Shown here: positions 33,455 through 41,681 of the stretch, in pieces
Position numbering within the stretch: the stretch's first letter is position 1
How the letters are laid out: each line of letters opens with the position of its first letter
Assembly: GCF_002086285.1 (NCBI RefSeq)
Contig: NZ_MVHU01000035.1
Location: 1 to 44,082 of the forward strand
From: Mycolicibacter kumamotonensis
Lineage (GTDB): Bacteria > Actinomycetota > Actinomycetes > Mycobacteriales > Mycobacteriaceae
DNA: 44,082 bases
Reading direction: 5' to 3'
Notes under the pieces: generated by a model
What the model was told of the DNA's origin: nothing
Database searches by the model: none
What the model saw: the letters and a program-made list of their open reading frames with translations, nothing else
Made by a program: the position numbers and the translations under genes

Positions 33455-33471
33455 AATGACGAATTGGGGGG

Positions 33472-33900
33472 TTAGAGAATCGAATTGGACATCAGTAGCC
33501 GCACGCCCATGCGACGACCGAATAATGGAACATCAGGGTCGGGGTAGTCGACGGGGCCGAAATCAGGACGCCCAGCGAGTAGGTGGGTGCGGCCTTGGAT
33601 GGTGTCGACGGGCGTGTTAGCGACCGACAACATCAGCGCCAAGATGAGGTGCGTGGTCAGGCCGACCTGAACCGCATCCTTGTCATAGACGATCACGTCG
33701 ACCAGGTGCTCGGTGGTGAACCTATTCGGATGCGACTTGTCGAAGATGTTGCCGCCGTAGGTGAGCAGGATGTACCGGTCCGGCTTGCCTTCGGGTGCGC
33801 TGACGCCGATGTGAATGCCCTTGTCGCGCTCTGCCAGTTGGGCGTCGAGGTAGACCTTCGTGGCGAGTAGGGGGTCGACGGCTGAGCCGATGACGCTCAC
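33472..33900 (-). CDS. Tail terminator / neck protein
   Basis: 142 residues, with PDRYILLTYGGNIFD and VDVIVYDKDAVQVGLTTHL, a mixed alpha/beta pattern like HK97 gp10/lambda gpU-type tail completion proteins. It is the last gene before the terminator and the major tail gene, the usual place of the tail terminator. It overlaps the upstream gene by four bases. Confidence 0.75.
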   Translation of the reverse strand: MSVIGSAVDPLLATKVYLDAQLAERDKGIHIGVSAPEGKPDRYILLTYGGNIFDKSHPNRFTTEHLVDVIVYDKDAVQVGLTTHLILALMLSVANTPVDTIQGRTHLLAGRPDFGPVDYPDPDVPLFGRRMGVRLLMSNSIL

Positions 33901-34220
33901 TTGGTGTTGCCTTTCGGCTTCGACCTGCGCCCGGTACGGCCCTTGCCGTGCTGGCTGGCGGCGGCCACAAGAACGGCTGCTTTGCGTTCCGCGTGGATGG
34001 CGGCGCCGTTCTTGGCCCAGATGTACGCCTTGGCTCTGGTGAGCACCTGGGAGTCCACGCCGAACTCGGCGCCCTCCTTGTGTTCGTCACCAACGAGTGC
34101 GTCGGCGGCCGATGTGGCTTCCGCTGCGATCTCCCTGGCGACACCGAGCAGAAATGCCTCGGTCTCAGGGGAGGTCGCGATCTGCTTGGCGATGTCTTTC
34201 GCCGACACACCCTTAGGCAT
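33897..34220 (-). CDS. Head-tail connector (HK97 gp10-like)
   Basis: 107 residues, helical then basic (MPKGVSAKDIAKQIATSPET, RAKAYIWAKNGAAIHAERK). It fits the HK97 gp10-like family of minor neck proteins in which a helical N-terminus is followed by a short beta part. It overlaps its neighbours by eight and four bases. Confidence 0.7.
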   Translation of the reverse strand: MPKGVSAKDIAKQIATSPETEAFLLGVAREIAAEATSAADALVGDEHKEGAEFGVDSQVLTRAKAYIWAKNGAAIHAERKAAVLVAAASQHGKGRTGRRSKPKGNTK

Positions 34221-34548
34221 CGGTCACCCGCCGTAAACGAATCGTGTAGCCCGGCTTCCATCCATGCCAACCGTGCGTGTAGTCCGCGATTTGGCCGTCC
34301 ACCTCATAGGTGACGCCATCAACAACCACGGCATCGTTAGCCTGGAAGTCGTTGGTCGGGCAGGTGATTTTCAGGTCCGTGACCGTGCGACCGGCCAGCG
34401 CGGCAGTGTATTGCTCGCTTTGGCTCGTCGGCTGAATGCTGCACACCGCCACGTTTTTCACCGTCTCGGTGTATGTGGGCTGCCCTAGGGCGTTCTCGCC
34501 GCTGCGGGTGCGGCGCACACGCTGGACGGTGAATGGCGTGGGGAACAT
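34213..34548 (-). CDS. Head-tail stopper-like connector
   Basis: 111 residues from the ATG at 34548, which overlaps the upstream TGA by one base; the frame further upstream belongs to the previous gene. It has a small beta-barrel pattern: FTVQRVRRTRSGENALGQ, then DLKITCPTNDFQANDAVVVD and VTYEVDGQIADY. This is the layout of SPP1 gp16-like head stopper proteins. Confidence 0.75.
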   Translation of the reverse strand: MFPTPFTVQRVRRTRSGENALGQPTYTETVKNVAVCSIQPTSQSEQYTAALAGRTVTDLKITCPTNDFQANDAVVVDGVTYEVDGQIADYTHGWHGWKPGYTIRLRRVTDA

Positions 34549-35198
34549 CAGAAGCGCGCGCTCCACCAGTTGGCCCAGTCCCATCGCCAACCATCCAGCC
34601 AACGGTTACGGCGGTCATCCCAACGGGAGATGATGACCGTTCCGGCGACCGGACGATAGGAGCGGGCCTCGGCCTTCTCGTCGTCAGTGAGCACTGACGT
34701 CGACGTCACCCAGGCCGCACCCTTGGCGCGGAAATCAGACCCCGCCGTCAGGTCGGTGAACTTCGTCTCCGGAGAGCCGGGTTGCACCGACAGGCGGCGA
34801 GCCACGATGGAGCCGATAGCGGCCTTCACCGCTTCAGGGACCGGTGGGGCTGTGTAGGAGACGTTGACGATGACGCCAGACGGGAGGGGCCAGTCATTGC
34901 GACCAACCTTGAGTCGTGGGCCGTCGCTCACCATGGCGGTGAGTTCTTTGCCGTCGCGGTCTTCTATTTCGATGTCCGTGCCGTCGACGGGTGAGTCCAT
35001 GAGAGTGACCCACCCGCCGACGACCGTGCACTGGACGCGGACGGGGCCGGGCGTGAAGTCTCGCTCCGCTTCGCGCAGGAACGCACGTTCCACGCGCGCC
35101 AGCTCACCGGGCAGGCGGGTTACCTGACTGTCGGTGAGCTCGCTGATGTCCTCCACCCCTAAAGCGGCGGCGACATCAGCCTCGGTAGCGAGACTCAC
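34548..35198 (-). CDS. Head-tail adaptor (gp6/gp15-like)
   Basis: 216 residues. The N-terminus is helical (SLATEADVAAALGVEDISEL), followed by a beta segment (VQCTVVGGWVTLMDSPVDG) and a C-terminal helix rich in Trp (DGWRWDWANWWSARF). First gene after the capsid gene, the typical place of the adaptor that docks onto the portal. Confidence 0.78.
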   Translation of the reverse strand: MSLATEADVAAALGVEDISELTDSQVTRLPGELARVERAFLREAERDFTPGPVRVQCTVVGGWVTLMDSPVDGTDIEIEDRDGKELTAMVSDGPRLKVGRNDWPLPSGVIVNVSYTAPPVPEAVKAAIGSIVARRLSVQPGSPETKFTDLTAGSDFRAKGAAWVTSTSVLTDDEKAEARSYRPVAGTVIISRWDDRRNRWLDGWRWDWANWWSARF

Positions 35199-35203
35199 GG
35201 CGA

Positions 35204-36043
35204 TTAGCTGCCGCCGCCGGGGTTGTACACCGCAACGCCGTCGCCGCGGATGACCTTGGCGCCGTAGACGTGCAGCATCCGAACGCGGTCGGCGATCCGG
35301 TCGTGGGCACGCAGCGCCTCAACCTCTTCGATCTGCGACACGTAGGCGATGGCCCGCTGGTGGAACAGCACGAACTGCGGCTCATCCATCTCCGGCAGGG
35401 TGTTCGACTCCACGACACGAGCGCCACCGAGCTGGCCGATGGTGCCGTTACGCAGACCCTCGGTGTCGCCACTGGTGTTGAAGCTGGTCAGCTTGGAGTC
35501 GGCACCCTTGAGCAGGGCGGCGAACTCGGCGTTGACCACGGCGACACGGCCGACGAACGGCACGTTCTTCTTGGTCAGCAGCTTCTGCGCCTTGTTGAGC
35601 AGGTCGAACGCGGCGTCGCCGGTCGTCGGCGCGGTGCCGGTGACCTCGATGCCGGCGTCCTCGACAGCGGCGTCGGCGATGTACTTGTCGGAGTCGACAG
35701 CCAGCGCCTGACCGGAGGCCATTGTGTACTCGTCGAGCCCGCCGGCGACCTGAATCCGGTCGATGTCCTGGACGTAGAAGTCCACAACCTTCTCCTGGTC
35801 GATCAGCAGGTCGACCCCGGTGTCGGAGATGGCGTCGGCCGAGGTGGTGCGGGAGACGCCGCCGACACCGGTCTTGTAGTTCTTCACCGTGGGCACAACG
35901 ACACCGGAGATGGTGACCTTGTTGCCCCGGCTCGCGACACCCTCATAGGTGCGGTTGACCAGGTTGCCGAAGACGGCGGTGGCCTGCCACGCCTCCAGGA
36001 GCGCGGCGCTCCACAGGGTGGGGATGAAGTGGGTGAAAGCCAT
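35204..36043 (-). CDS. Major capsid protein
   Basis: 279 residues with the HK97-type coat pattern of small actinophage capsids: an N-terminal arm (HFIPTLWSAALLEAW), a long-loop region with NRTYEGVASRGNKVTI, a spine helix region (DAAFDLLNKAQKLLTKKNVP) and a C-terminal strand with VRMLHVYGAKVIRGDG. AAAGGA lies upstream of the ATG. It follows the scaffold gene by 39 bases. It forms the icosahedral shell. Confidence 0.9.
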   Translation of the reverse strand: MAFTHFIPTLWSAALLEAWQATAVFGNLVNRTYEGVASRGNKVTISGVVVPTVKNYKTGVGGVSRTTSADAISDTGVDLLIDQEKVVDFYVQDIDRIQVAGGLDEYTMASGQALAVDSDKYIADAAVEDAGIEVTGTAPTTGDAAFDLLNKAQKLLTKKNVPFVGRVAVVNAEFAALLKGADSKLTSFNTSGDTEGLRNGTIGQLGGARVVESNTLPEMDEPQFVLFHQRAIAYVSQIEEVEALRAHDRIADRVRMLHVYGAKVIRGDGVAVYNPGGGS

Positions 36044-36082
36044 GATGGCTCACGTCCTTTCAGTGCTTGGATTTTGTTGGGT

Positions 36083-36703
36083 TTAGCGCCCCAGCAACTT
36101 GTCCACGCGGCCTTCCTTGTACGCAGCGAGTTGCTGCGACGGGGTGAGCTTTCGAAGCTCGGCCTCGGTGAGTTGCTTGGGGCCTTCCACGCGGTCGCCG
36201 CTTGTGACGGTGGACGTGGATTCGGTTACGGGGGCGGTCGTCTGCTTCAGCGCCGCCTGAACCTTCGCGTTGACGTCGGCCAGGTAGCGTTCTGCTGCGG
36301 CCTCCATCTCCTCCTGTGTCTTGCCAACCACATAGATGGGGTCGACATTCTTGACTCGGGCAACCTCGGCGCGTTGGCGCTCAGTGTTGGCCGACTCAAT
36401 CTCGCTGCGTAGTTGCGCGAGTTCCGCCTTCGGGTCGAAGTTCTCGGTCTTGGTGTCGCCGCCGAGCGCCGACAGGAGATCCCGGAACTTCTGCGCGTCG
36501 TTGTAGTTGTCCTTGGCGCGCTTTTCCCAGCGACGCTCGTCCTTGTGGATTGCCCGCAGGCGGTCCAGTTCGGCACGTTCGTCGCTACTGAGGCCATCTG
36601 TCGCCGTCGAGGCGCTGGTCTCAGTGGTGGCGGTGTCGGTCGATTCGGTCACCGTGTCGGCGGTCGACTCAACCTGGGTGTCGGAAGAAACGGTGTCAGC
36701 CAT
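36083..36703 (-). CDS. Capsid scaffolding protein
   Basis: 206 residues with a Thr/Ser/Asp-rich N-terminus, then a charged helical coiled-coil centre (LDRLRAIHKDERRWEKRAK and ELAQLRSEIESANTERQRAE) and a basic C-terminus (GRVDKLLGR) that would contact the capsid. AGGAGG lies five bases before the ATG. Position between portal and capsid and composition are typical of scaffold proteins. Confidence 0.85.
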   Translation of the reverse strand: MADTVSSDTQVESTADTVTESTDTATTETSASTATDGLSSDERAELDRLRAIHKDERRWEKRAKDNYNDAQKFRDLLSALGGDTKTENFDPKAELAQLRSEIESANTERQRAEVARVKNVDPIYVVGKTQEEMEAAAERYLADVNAKVQAALKQTTAPVTESTSTVTSGDRVEGPKQLTEAELRKLTPSQQLAAYKEGRVDKLLGR

Positions 36704-36775
36704 GACGGCCTCCTAGTGCGTATCGCAATTGGTGTTGTGCCCTTCACGGGCGGTGTTTCGGGCCTCGCTGAACCG

Positions 36776-38209
36776 CTAGTTGGCGGTCGCGGGGTTCCGA
36801 AGTCTGTTGTCGGCCAGCGGCCCGGAGTCGTCCGGGCTGGGCTCGTCGGGAGCCTGTGACGGCTCAGGCGGAATGGCAGCCTGCTCCTGTGCGCGAGCGG
36901 CGGCATCTTCGGCGATTTCCTCGGGGCTCATGCCGAGGATGCGGCGCTGAATGGTTGCGATAGCCTCGCCGAGCGCCTTGGCGGACACTGCCGCCTGGTA
37001 CTTCTCGCTCAACATCACACGCGCGGGGTCTTCGAAGGACACGCACACTGTGTCGACACTGGCGAAGCCCTCGACGGCGAGGGCGATCAACAGTGCCGCC
37101 TCGACTGCGAGTTTCACACTCGTCAGCACCCGGTCGCACTTGAAGATGAACGACTTCTCGGCATTCTCCGCGCCGGCCGCCGACTGGTTCTGCGAATCCG
37201 GGACCAGCATCGGCAGCGGGGTTTTCGTGACCGCCGACAAGTGCCGGATGTAGTCGTTGACCGCATTGAGCATCGGGGTCGTGTCAGTTGCGGCACCCTC
37301 CCACACCTTCACGCCGGGAGGAAGGTTCCACAGCGCGGCAGGATGGGGCTCGAACAACTTCGCCCAGTCGATCAGGTTGCCGTCCTGGTCACGCTGCGGC
37401 AGGCCGGGGTGATTCTTGTCGTCAATTGTCAGCGCCCGCTGCCGGAATGCCTGCATGGCCAATGTGGTGACCTGGTTGAGCACGGCGCGGTTGATGCGGT
37501 TGATGACGTCGATGTGGGGCTCGAACTCCCCCATGCCGCCCAGGTTGTCGTACACCACCACGGGCGGCGCGGAGCCGGTGTAAACGGGCTCGGGCGTCTC
37601 GGCCTCCCAGCCTCCCGACGCGTGAGTCGCGACGACCTGCTGGTGCTCATCGGTGTAGCAGGGGCGGGAGAACTTCTGCTTGTACTGGTCGGTCCAGACC
37701 ACCGCGTAGTCGCGTGCGGCATCCCGGTCACGCCAGATCCGCACAGCGGCACGAACACGCCACGGCTGCAACGGGTCCGTCGCCGCGCACATGGTTCGCG
37801 GCGAGTCTGCCGTCACGACCGCATTGGAGTCGTCGTCGTTCCATACGGTCAGATAGGACCGTCCGAACGTCGTTCCGTACTCGATGAACTCACGGACAAC
37901 GCGGTCCATACGATTGTCACGCCAGATGCGAGTGGCAGCCTTGGCGGCGCGGGACTTCACACTGCCGCCGACGGTGATGCCCGACGGCACAATGCGGTCA
38001 CATACCGCATCCCGGATCAACAGGCCGAAGTTGGTGCGCGCCTCACACTGGAAGTCGCGCCACGCCGTCTCAGTGTCTTTCGACAACTCAGGAAGTGGGG
38101 CCTGGCCGTTGACGTAGCACTCAAGCAGTTCGTAACGGGTGTGACTCAAGTCCATCCGGCGAGTGAGCTTTGTGAGCCATTCTGCGGGCGTCATCGCCAA
38201 TTGGCTCAC
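36776..38209 (-). CDS. Portal protein
   Basis: 477 residues of the SPP1/phi29-like portal family used by mycobacteriophages: WLTKLTRRMDLSHTRYELLE at the N-terminus, GTTFGRSYLTVW in the core, and a long C-terminal helical part rich in Ala/Glu. The GTG start has AAAGG close by; an ATG at 38194 is possible. It forms the ring through which DNA enters and is located between terminase and scaffold. Confidence 0.9.
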   Translation of the reverse strand: MSQLAMTPAEWLTKLTRRMDLSHTRYELLECYVNGQAPLPELSKDTETAWRDFQCEARTNFGLLIRDAVCDRIVPSGITVGGSVKSRAAKAATRIWRDNRMDRVVREFIEYGTTFGRSYLTVWNDDDSNAVVTADSPRTMCAATDPLQPWRVRAAVRIWRDRDAARDYAVVWTDQYKQKFSRPCYTDEHQQVVATHASGGWEAETPEPVYTGSAPPVVVYDNLGGMGEFEPHIDVINRINRAVLNQVTTLAMQAFRQRALTIDDKNHPGLPQRDQDGNLIDWAKLFEPHPAALWNLPPGVKVWEGAATDTTPMLNAVNDYIRHLSAVTKTPLPMLVPDSQNQSAAGAENAEKSFIFKCDRVLTSVKLAVEAALLIALAVEGFASVDTVCVSFEDPARVMLSEKYQAAVSAKALGEAIATIQRRILGMSPEEIAEDAAARAQEQAAIPPEPSQAPDEPSPDDSGPLADNRLRNPATAN

Positions 38210-38218
38210 CGCCTTTCG

Positions 38219-39853
38219 CTATCGGATTTTGAATGGCACGTAGGTCACAGGGTTCGGCTTGGCGCCACTACGGCGCGCATCCAGGCACGCCTCCCATGCC
38301 AGAGCCAGGGACACCGAGGCGTCGATTTTGTCCACCAGGCGACCGTCTTGCTTCTGCGGCACCCACAACGGCTCGCCGTTGTCATCACGCACCCGAAGCT
38401 CATTGCGGCTGGTGTTACCCATGTGCCGGAACAGATCGCCCCGATACGGTCCCGCACCGAACGTGATGGCCCCCGAGGCGATTGCCTCGGTCAACTTCCG
38501 CATCACGAACGCCATCGCGCGGTGACGGTTGGTGTGCCACTCGATGATCTGGTCGGGCCAGCGTTGCGCCCAGGCGGCGACCGTCTCAAACCAGTGCGGC
38601 GGGTCGCAATACGCGCGCCACACGTGGAAGCGGCGCATTGCATCGGCAACCAGCTCGGTTACTTCAGCTTCGGGAACGGCCCACTCCTCGACCTCTTCTG
38701 GCCGCTCCCACATGCCCAGCAGTTCAGCTACGCCGGTCTCGATGTCCACTGCGGTCAATGCCGTGGCGTCACGGAAGCGGGCGCCGTCGAAGCCCAGCGC
38801 CACGAATGCGCCGTCCTCGATGCGGTTCTCGGTCTTCAGTTCCCGAACGCGCGGCATGTCGAACGCCTGCGACTCCCCCTGCCGCCAGCGGTTCAGCCAG
38901 ACCCGCTCCCAGTAGCCGCGGTCCACACCACGGCGATCCCAGTCGCGAGCAATACGTTCGAACTGCCCCGGACCCCACTCGCCTACCGGGCCGGTCGCAT
39001 CCGCCACAGCAGCAATGCGACCTTCAACAGTGGTCAAGTCCTTGTGTTCTTCACCGGCCCAGCGGGCAAAGAAGAACAGCGTGGCGTCCTTGGCCTTGCC
39101 GGCGGCGATGTCCTCGGCCTCCAGGCGAAGGTTCTCTTCGATAGAGCCTTGCCCTGGCTTGCCCGCCGTGCTGGTGTAGAGCGTCCACGGGTCTTCCATG
39201 GGCCGCTTAGGCATGTTCTGCAACATCGTCTCGTGCGCGTCCAGGTGACGCTGCATGAACAGGCGATGCGGCTCATCAAAGTGCTGAAAAGTCGTGCGCG
39301 CGCCATCGCGGCTACCCGGCGCATTCGACACCGCCACCAACTCACCATCATTCGAGCCCGTCGGGCTCAGGCGGATGATGCGGTCCTTGGAGATGGCGAA
39401 CAGGTCGGCATCGCAGCAGTTCTCCAGGATGTTCCGCAACACCCCGTATGCCAGTTCCTCAACCTGGCCTTCCGTGACGGCCATCATCGGGATGTACGGC
39501 GAACGCACCGGACGGCCAACCGGATTGCCATTGGCATCGAAGCCATCGCAACGCACCGGGGCCTCGGGGTGAAGTTCACATCCACTCACCCAAGCCGCGA
39601 ACTCAGTCTTCGCCAAGCCCTTGCGGATCTCACACCCGCAACGATGAAACCGACGACGGCCAGCGAACTTGTGCCCCTGTGGATACACCTCGTACAACCG
39701 CGCCAATAACGCACGCTTCTCGGCGTCCAGCTTCGCCGGCTGGCCCTCAAGCGAGCCGGGGCCGAACGTGAACCGTTCCTCGATGAAGTCCGCGAGCTGG
39801 TCGCCGAGCGAAGGAAAAGACAGGTCGACCGGCGGAACCATGAGAACCGCCAT
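38219..39853 (-). CDS. terL: Terminase large subunit
   Basis: 544 residues. The ATPase half has a Walker-A-like CEIRKGLAKTEFAAW near residue 75 and Walker B with TTFQHFDEPHRL near 185. The nuclease half has Asp residues in ALGFDGARFRDATAL (about 350), YCDPPHWFE (about 425) and DKIDASVSLALAWE (about 515), the RNase H-fold metal ligands. The Walker A is non-canonical, as in other phage TerL of this type. It powers DNA packaging and cuts at genome ends. Confidence 0.92.
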   Translation of the reverse strand: MAVLMVPPVDLSFPSLGDQLADFIEERFTFGPGSLEGQPAKLDAEKRALLARLYEVYPQGHKFAGRRRFHRCGCEIRKGLAKTEFAAWVSGCELHPEAPVRCDGFDANGNPVGRPVRSPYIPMMAVTEGQVEELAYGVLRNILENCCDADLFAISKDRIIRLSPTGSNDGELVAVSNAPGSRDGARTTFQHFDEPHRLFMQRHLDAHETMLQNMPKRPMEDPWTLYTSTAGKPGQGSIEENLRLEAEDIAAGKAKDATLFFFARWAGEEHKDLTTVEGRIAAVADATGPVGEWGPGQFERIARDWDRRGVDRGYWERVWLNRWRQGESQAFDMPRVRELKTENRIEDGAFVALGFDGARFRDATALTAVDIETGVAELLGMWERPEEVEEWAVPEAEVTELVADAMRRFHVWRAYCDPPHWFETVAAWAQRWPDQIIEWHTNRHRAMAFVMRKLTEAIASGAITFGAGPYRGDLFRHMGNTSRNELRVRDDNGEPLWVPQKQDGRLVDKIDASVSLALAWEACLDARRSGAKPNPVTYVPFKIR

Positions 39854-39873
39854 GAGCGGCCTGAACTCCTGGC

Positions 39874-40326
39874 TTACTGCACGAGTGTCAGGCGGGCGTC
39901 AGTCGATGCCGATTCTGTCGGCTCGGCAGGCTTCGCGGCCTGACGACGAGTACCGCGCGCCTTAGCCTCTTCACTCGATTGAATCTGCCACTCAAGACGG
40001 CGACGAGCCAGCGGGTTCGTCCCGAAGTCGGCATCGGCCTTCTCTAGACGCACCTGAATTTCCGCGCGCTCCTTCGGCGTCCCCGCCATCCAAAAATCGT
40101 TCTGCAACATCGCCACCCGGAACATCCCCGACAGGTCAGCGTCCTGGTACTCCGGCGCCATCGGCGAGGCCCACAAGTCCGCCCACCAGCGACGAGTCAG
40201 CGGATGCCAGTCCACCCCCTCGGGCAACTCCGGCGCGACAACATCGTGATCTTCGGTGAGCGTTCGCCGCGTGGTCGACTTGTTGCGACGAGCGCGGACA
40301 GATGGGTCTTTCAGGTGAGCGGGCAT
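39874..40326 (-). CDS. terS: Terminase small subunit
   Basis: 150 residues from the ATG at 40326, chosen because GGGAGGT lies about eight bases upstream; an ATG at 40365 adds 13 codons. The basic N-terminus (HLKDPSVRARRNKSTTRRTL) would bind DNA. The centre (HPLTRRWWADLWASPMAPEY and ADLSGMFRVAMLQNDFWMAG) is the signature of actinophage small terminases. It recognises the packaging site, probably in the adjacent upstream non-coding region. Confidence 0.87.
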   Translation of the reverse strand: MPAHLKDPSVRARRNKSTTRRTLTEDHDVVAPELPEGVDWHPLTRRWWADLWASPMAPEYQDADLSGMFRVAMLQNDFWMAGTPKERAEIQVRLEKADADFGTNPLARRRLEWQIQSSEEAKARGTRRQAAKPAEPTESASTDARLTLVQ

Positions 40327-40377
40327 TAGCTGTGACCTCCCGTTTCGGGACTTGTTTGCTGGCATTTGCTGCCATGT

Positions 40378-40415
40378 TCGAACAGTTGTTCGTGCGAACG
40401 GATGTTCGATGTATA
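40378..40415. promoter_or_regulatory. Two tandem LexA-like boxes abutting a possible -10 of the structural operon
   Basis: TCGAACagttGTTCGt (40378-40393) and gCGAACggatGTTCGA (40394-40409) directly follow each other; each matches 11 of 12 positions of the mycobacterial LexA consensus TCGAAC-N4-GTTCGA. On the minus strand TATACA (40415-40410) adjoins the second box and could be a -10 for terS and downstream genes, 52-84 bases before the terS start. A phage repressor with a similar site is the alternative. Confidence 0.6.
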
Positions 40416-40484
40416 AACCACTGCATAAAAATCGGGTGGAAGCGTACGCACAAAAGTTTCAGCGCGCCCACGATGGTTTGGCCA

Positions 40485-40510
40485 GGTGGGGGTAGGGGGT
40501 TGCTGGGGGG
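40485..40510 (+). other. G-run segment (quadruplex-prone)
   Basis: Runs of five, five and six Gs separated by TA and TTGCT, preceded by GGT. It lies in the middle of the 327-base non-coding region upstream of terS, where a cos site is expected. Confidence 0.6.
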
Positions 40511-40584
40511 CTATCGTCGCAGGTCAGCGCGTTTTTGACGTTAGCTGGCCCCATTGCCTACCGAGCCGTCCCGCGCCAGCCATC

Positions 40585-40615
40585 CCATGCATGATTATGC
40601 AGTTCCATGCATGAT
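40585..40615. repeat. Direct repeat CCATGCATGAT x2 in the terS upstream region
   Basis: CCATGCATGAT at 40585-40595 and 40605-40615, repeating at a distance of 20 bases (about two helical turns), each with the palindrome ATGCAT. Possible binding sites for small terminase or another packaging protein; the second copy abuts a LexA-like box. Confidence 0.6.
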
Positions 40616-40646
40616 CCGAACGGGTGTTCGACGCACGCATGTTCGA
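40616..40646. promoter_or_regulatory. Second pair of LexA-like boxes
   Basis: cCGAACgggtGTTCGA (40616-40631) matches 11 of 12 consensus positions. A weaker site, aCGcACgcatGTTCGA (40631-40646), overlaps its last base and matches 10 of 12. The pair lies just past the stop of the HNH gene at 40654. Confidence 0.55.
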
Positions 40647-40653
40647 ATGCCCA

Positions 40654-40992
40654 TCAATACATAGGTTGCCTAGTTAGCTGAGATTCGCGGGATTCCGCTC
40701 GGGTCTTGACCTGGTGGCATGGGCCGCACACAGCAGCCAGGTTACCGTCCTCATCCCCGCCGAGGTTGTCTATGTGGTCGACCTGCGTGGCGTGTTGCGT
40801 GCAGATACCGGGAAGTTGCAGGTAGCACGTCCATTTGTCGCGGCACAGGATGCGCGCTCGTGTGGACCGCCAACCGGGCGGGCGCTTGCGTGTGCCCACC
40901 CACGACATGCTGTGTGATGAGCAACGGTCGGTGCCGGCTGAAAGTAGTTCGAGACAGCCGCGCTCAGCGCAGTACTTGGGGGCGCGCTTCAC
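40654..40992 (-). CDS. HNH endonuclease next to terminase
   Basis: 112 residues, GTG start overlapping the upstream stop. It is a zinc-containing HNH protein: CAERGCLELL and DRCSSHS at the N-terminus, then CRDKWTCYLQLPGIC, and the HNH core ATQVDHIDNLGGDEDG with CGPCHQVK. Proteins of this type directly before terminase genes are needed for cos cleavage in HK97-like phages, so a packaging role is more likely than homing. That role is inferred from position. Confidence 0.85.
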   Translation of the reverse strand: MKRAPKYCAERGCLELLSAGTDRCSSHSMSWVGTRKRPPGWRSTRARILCRDKWTCYLQLPGICTQHATQVDHIDNLGGDEDGNLAAVCGPCHQVKTRAESRESQLTRQPMY

Positions 40993-41681
40993 GCGTCAGC
41001 CTCATGTCCGCTCGGCTCCGGGAACATGTAGCGCAACTGTTCATGGAAGTGCTGGAAGCTGCGCGTGGTTGTCGAGTGGAACGGCTGGTTCAGTTCCCCT
41101 GCGTGGTATGCCTTGACGTCGGCCTGCTTGGTTCCGCCGAAGTGGTTGAGGTTGCCGACGAGTGTTCGCCACTGTGGCGGGTTGTCTGGTGTGACGTGTC
41201 TGAACTTGGTTAGTACGTCTGCTATCTGCTGCTTGCGTGCGGGAAACGGTACGTGCAGCTCGTAGCTCAGTGGCTCGGGCATTCCGTGTGCTTGTAGGCA
41301 GATCAGGGTTGCGTGTAGTGACTCGCTCCACCAGCCGCCGCGCTTGACCTTGGGGGTGTTGAGGTGGTTGACGAGTGTGTCGCGGAAGTAGTGCGGGATG
41401 CGATCCGTAGGTGAGGTGACGAAGAAGTCATCGTTGGTGACGAGCACGCTGTCGGCGACGTCGGGGTGTTCGCAGGCCGCGCGAATGTTGTTGTAGACGT
41501 TGGCGTGGTAGCTGCCGTGGTTGCCTTCAATGAACTCGACTCCGGTCAGCCACGATGGGCGATAACCAGTCACCCATATTCGTCCGAACTTCAAGTTCTT
41601 TTCCCAGGATCGGATAGCCATCTTCAACTGAGGGTTGTTCTCACCTGGTTTCACGGGGACCACAATGTCAGGAAGCGTCAA
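40989..41681 (-). CDS. Stealth-like sugar phosphotransferase
   Basis: 230 residues. The listed start is a TTG that overlaps the AP2-HNH gene by 14 bases; the original start may have been altered by that insertion. The order of motifs is that of the Stealth family conserved region 2: LKMAIRSWEKNLKF, PSWL, HANVYNNIRAA and VTNDDFFV. Stealth proteins transfer hexose-1-phosphate to polysaccharides. The usual CR1 (DVVYTWVDG) is replaced here by DIVVPVKPGENN, so it is a short divergent member. With the GT-A gene it suggests glycan modification of virion or host surface. Confidence 0.7.
   Translation of the reverse strand: MTLPDIVVPVKPGENNPQLKMAIRSWEKNLKFGRIWVTGYRPSWLTGVEFIEGNHGSYHANVYNNIRAACEHPDVADSVLVTNDDFFVTSPTDRIPHYFRDTLVNHLNTPKVKRGGWWSESLHATLICLQAHGMPEPLSYELHVPFPARKQQIADVLTKFRHVTPDNPPQWRTLVGNLNHFGGTKQADVKAYHAGELNQPFHSTTTRSFQHFHEQLRYMFPEPSGHEADA

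Noticed and set aside
36704..36775. Terminator between portal and scaffold genes
   Set aside because: Only a four-base GCCC/GGGC pairing without a T tract is visible, too weak to call.
40378..40646. CRISPR-like array of CGAAC/GTTCG units
   Set aside because: Units are short palindromes directly abutting in pairs, without regular spacers, repeats of 23-40 bases or cas genes.
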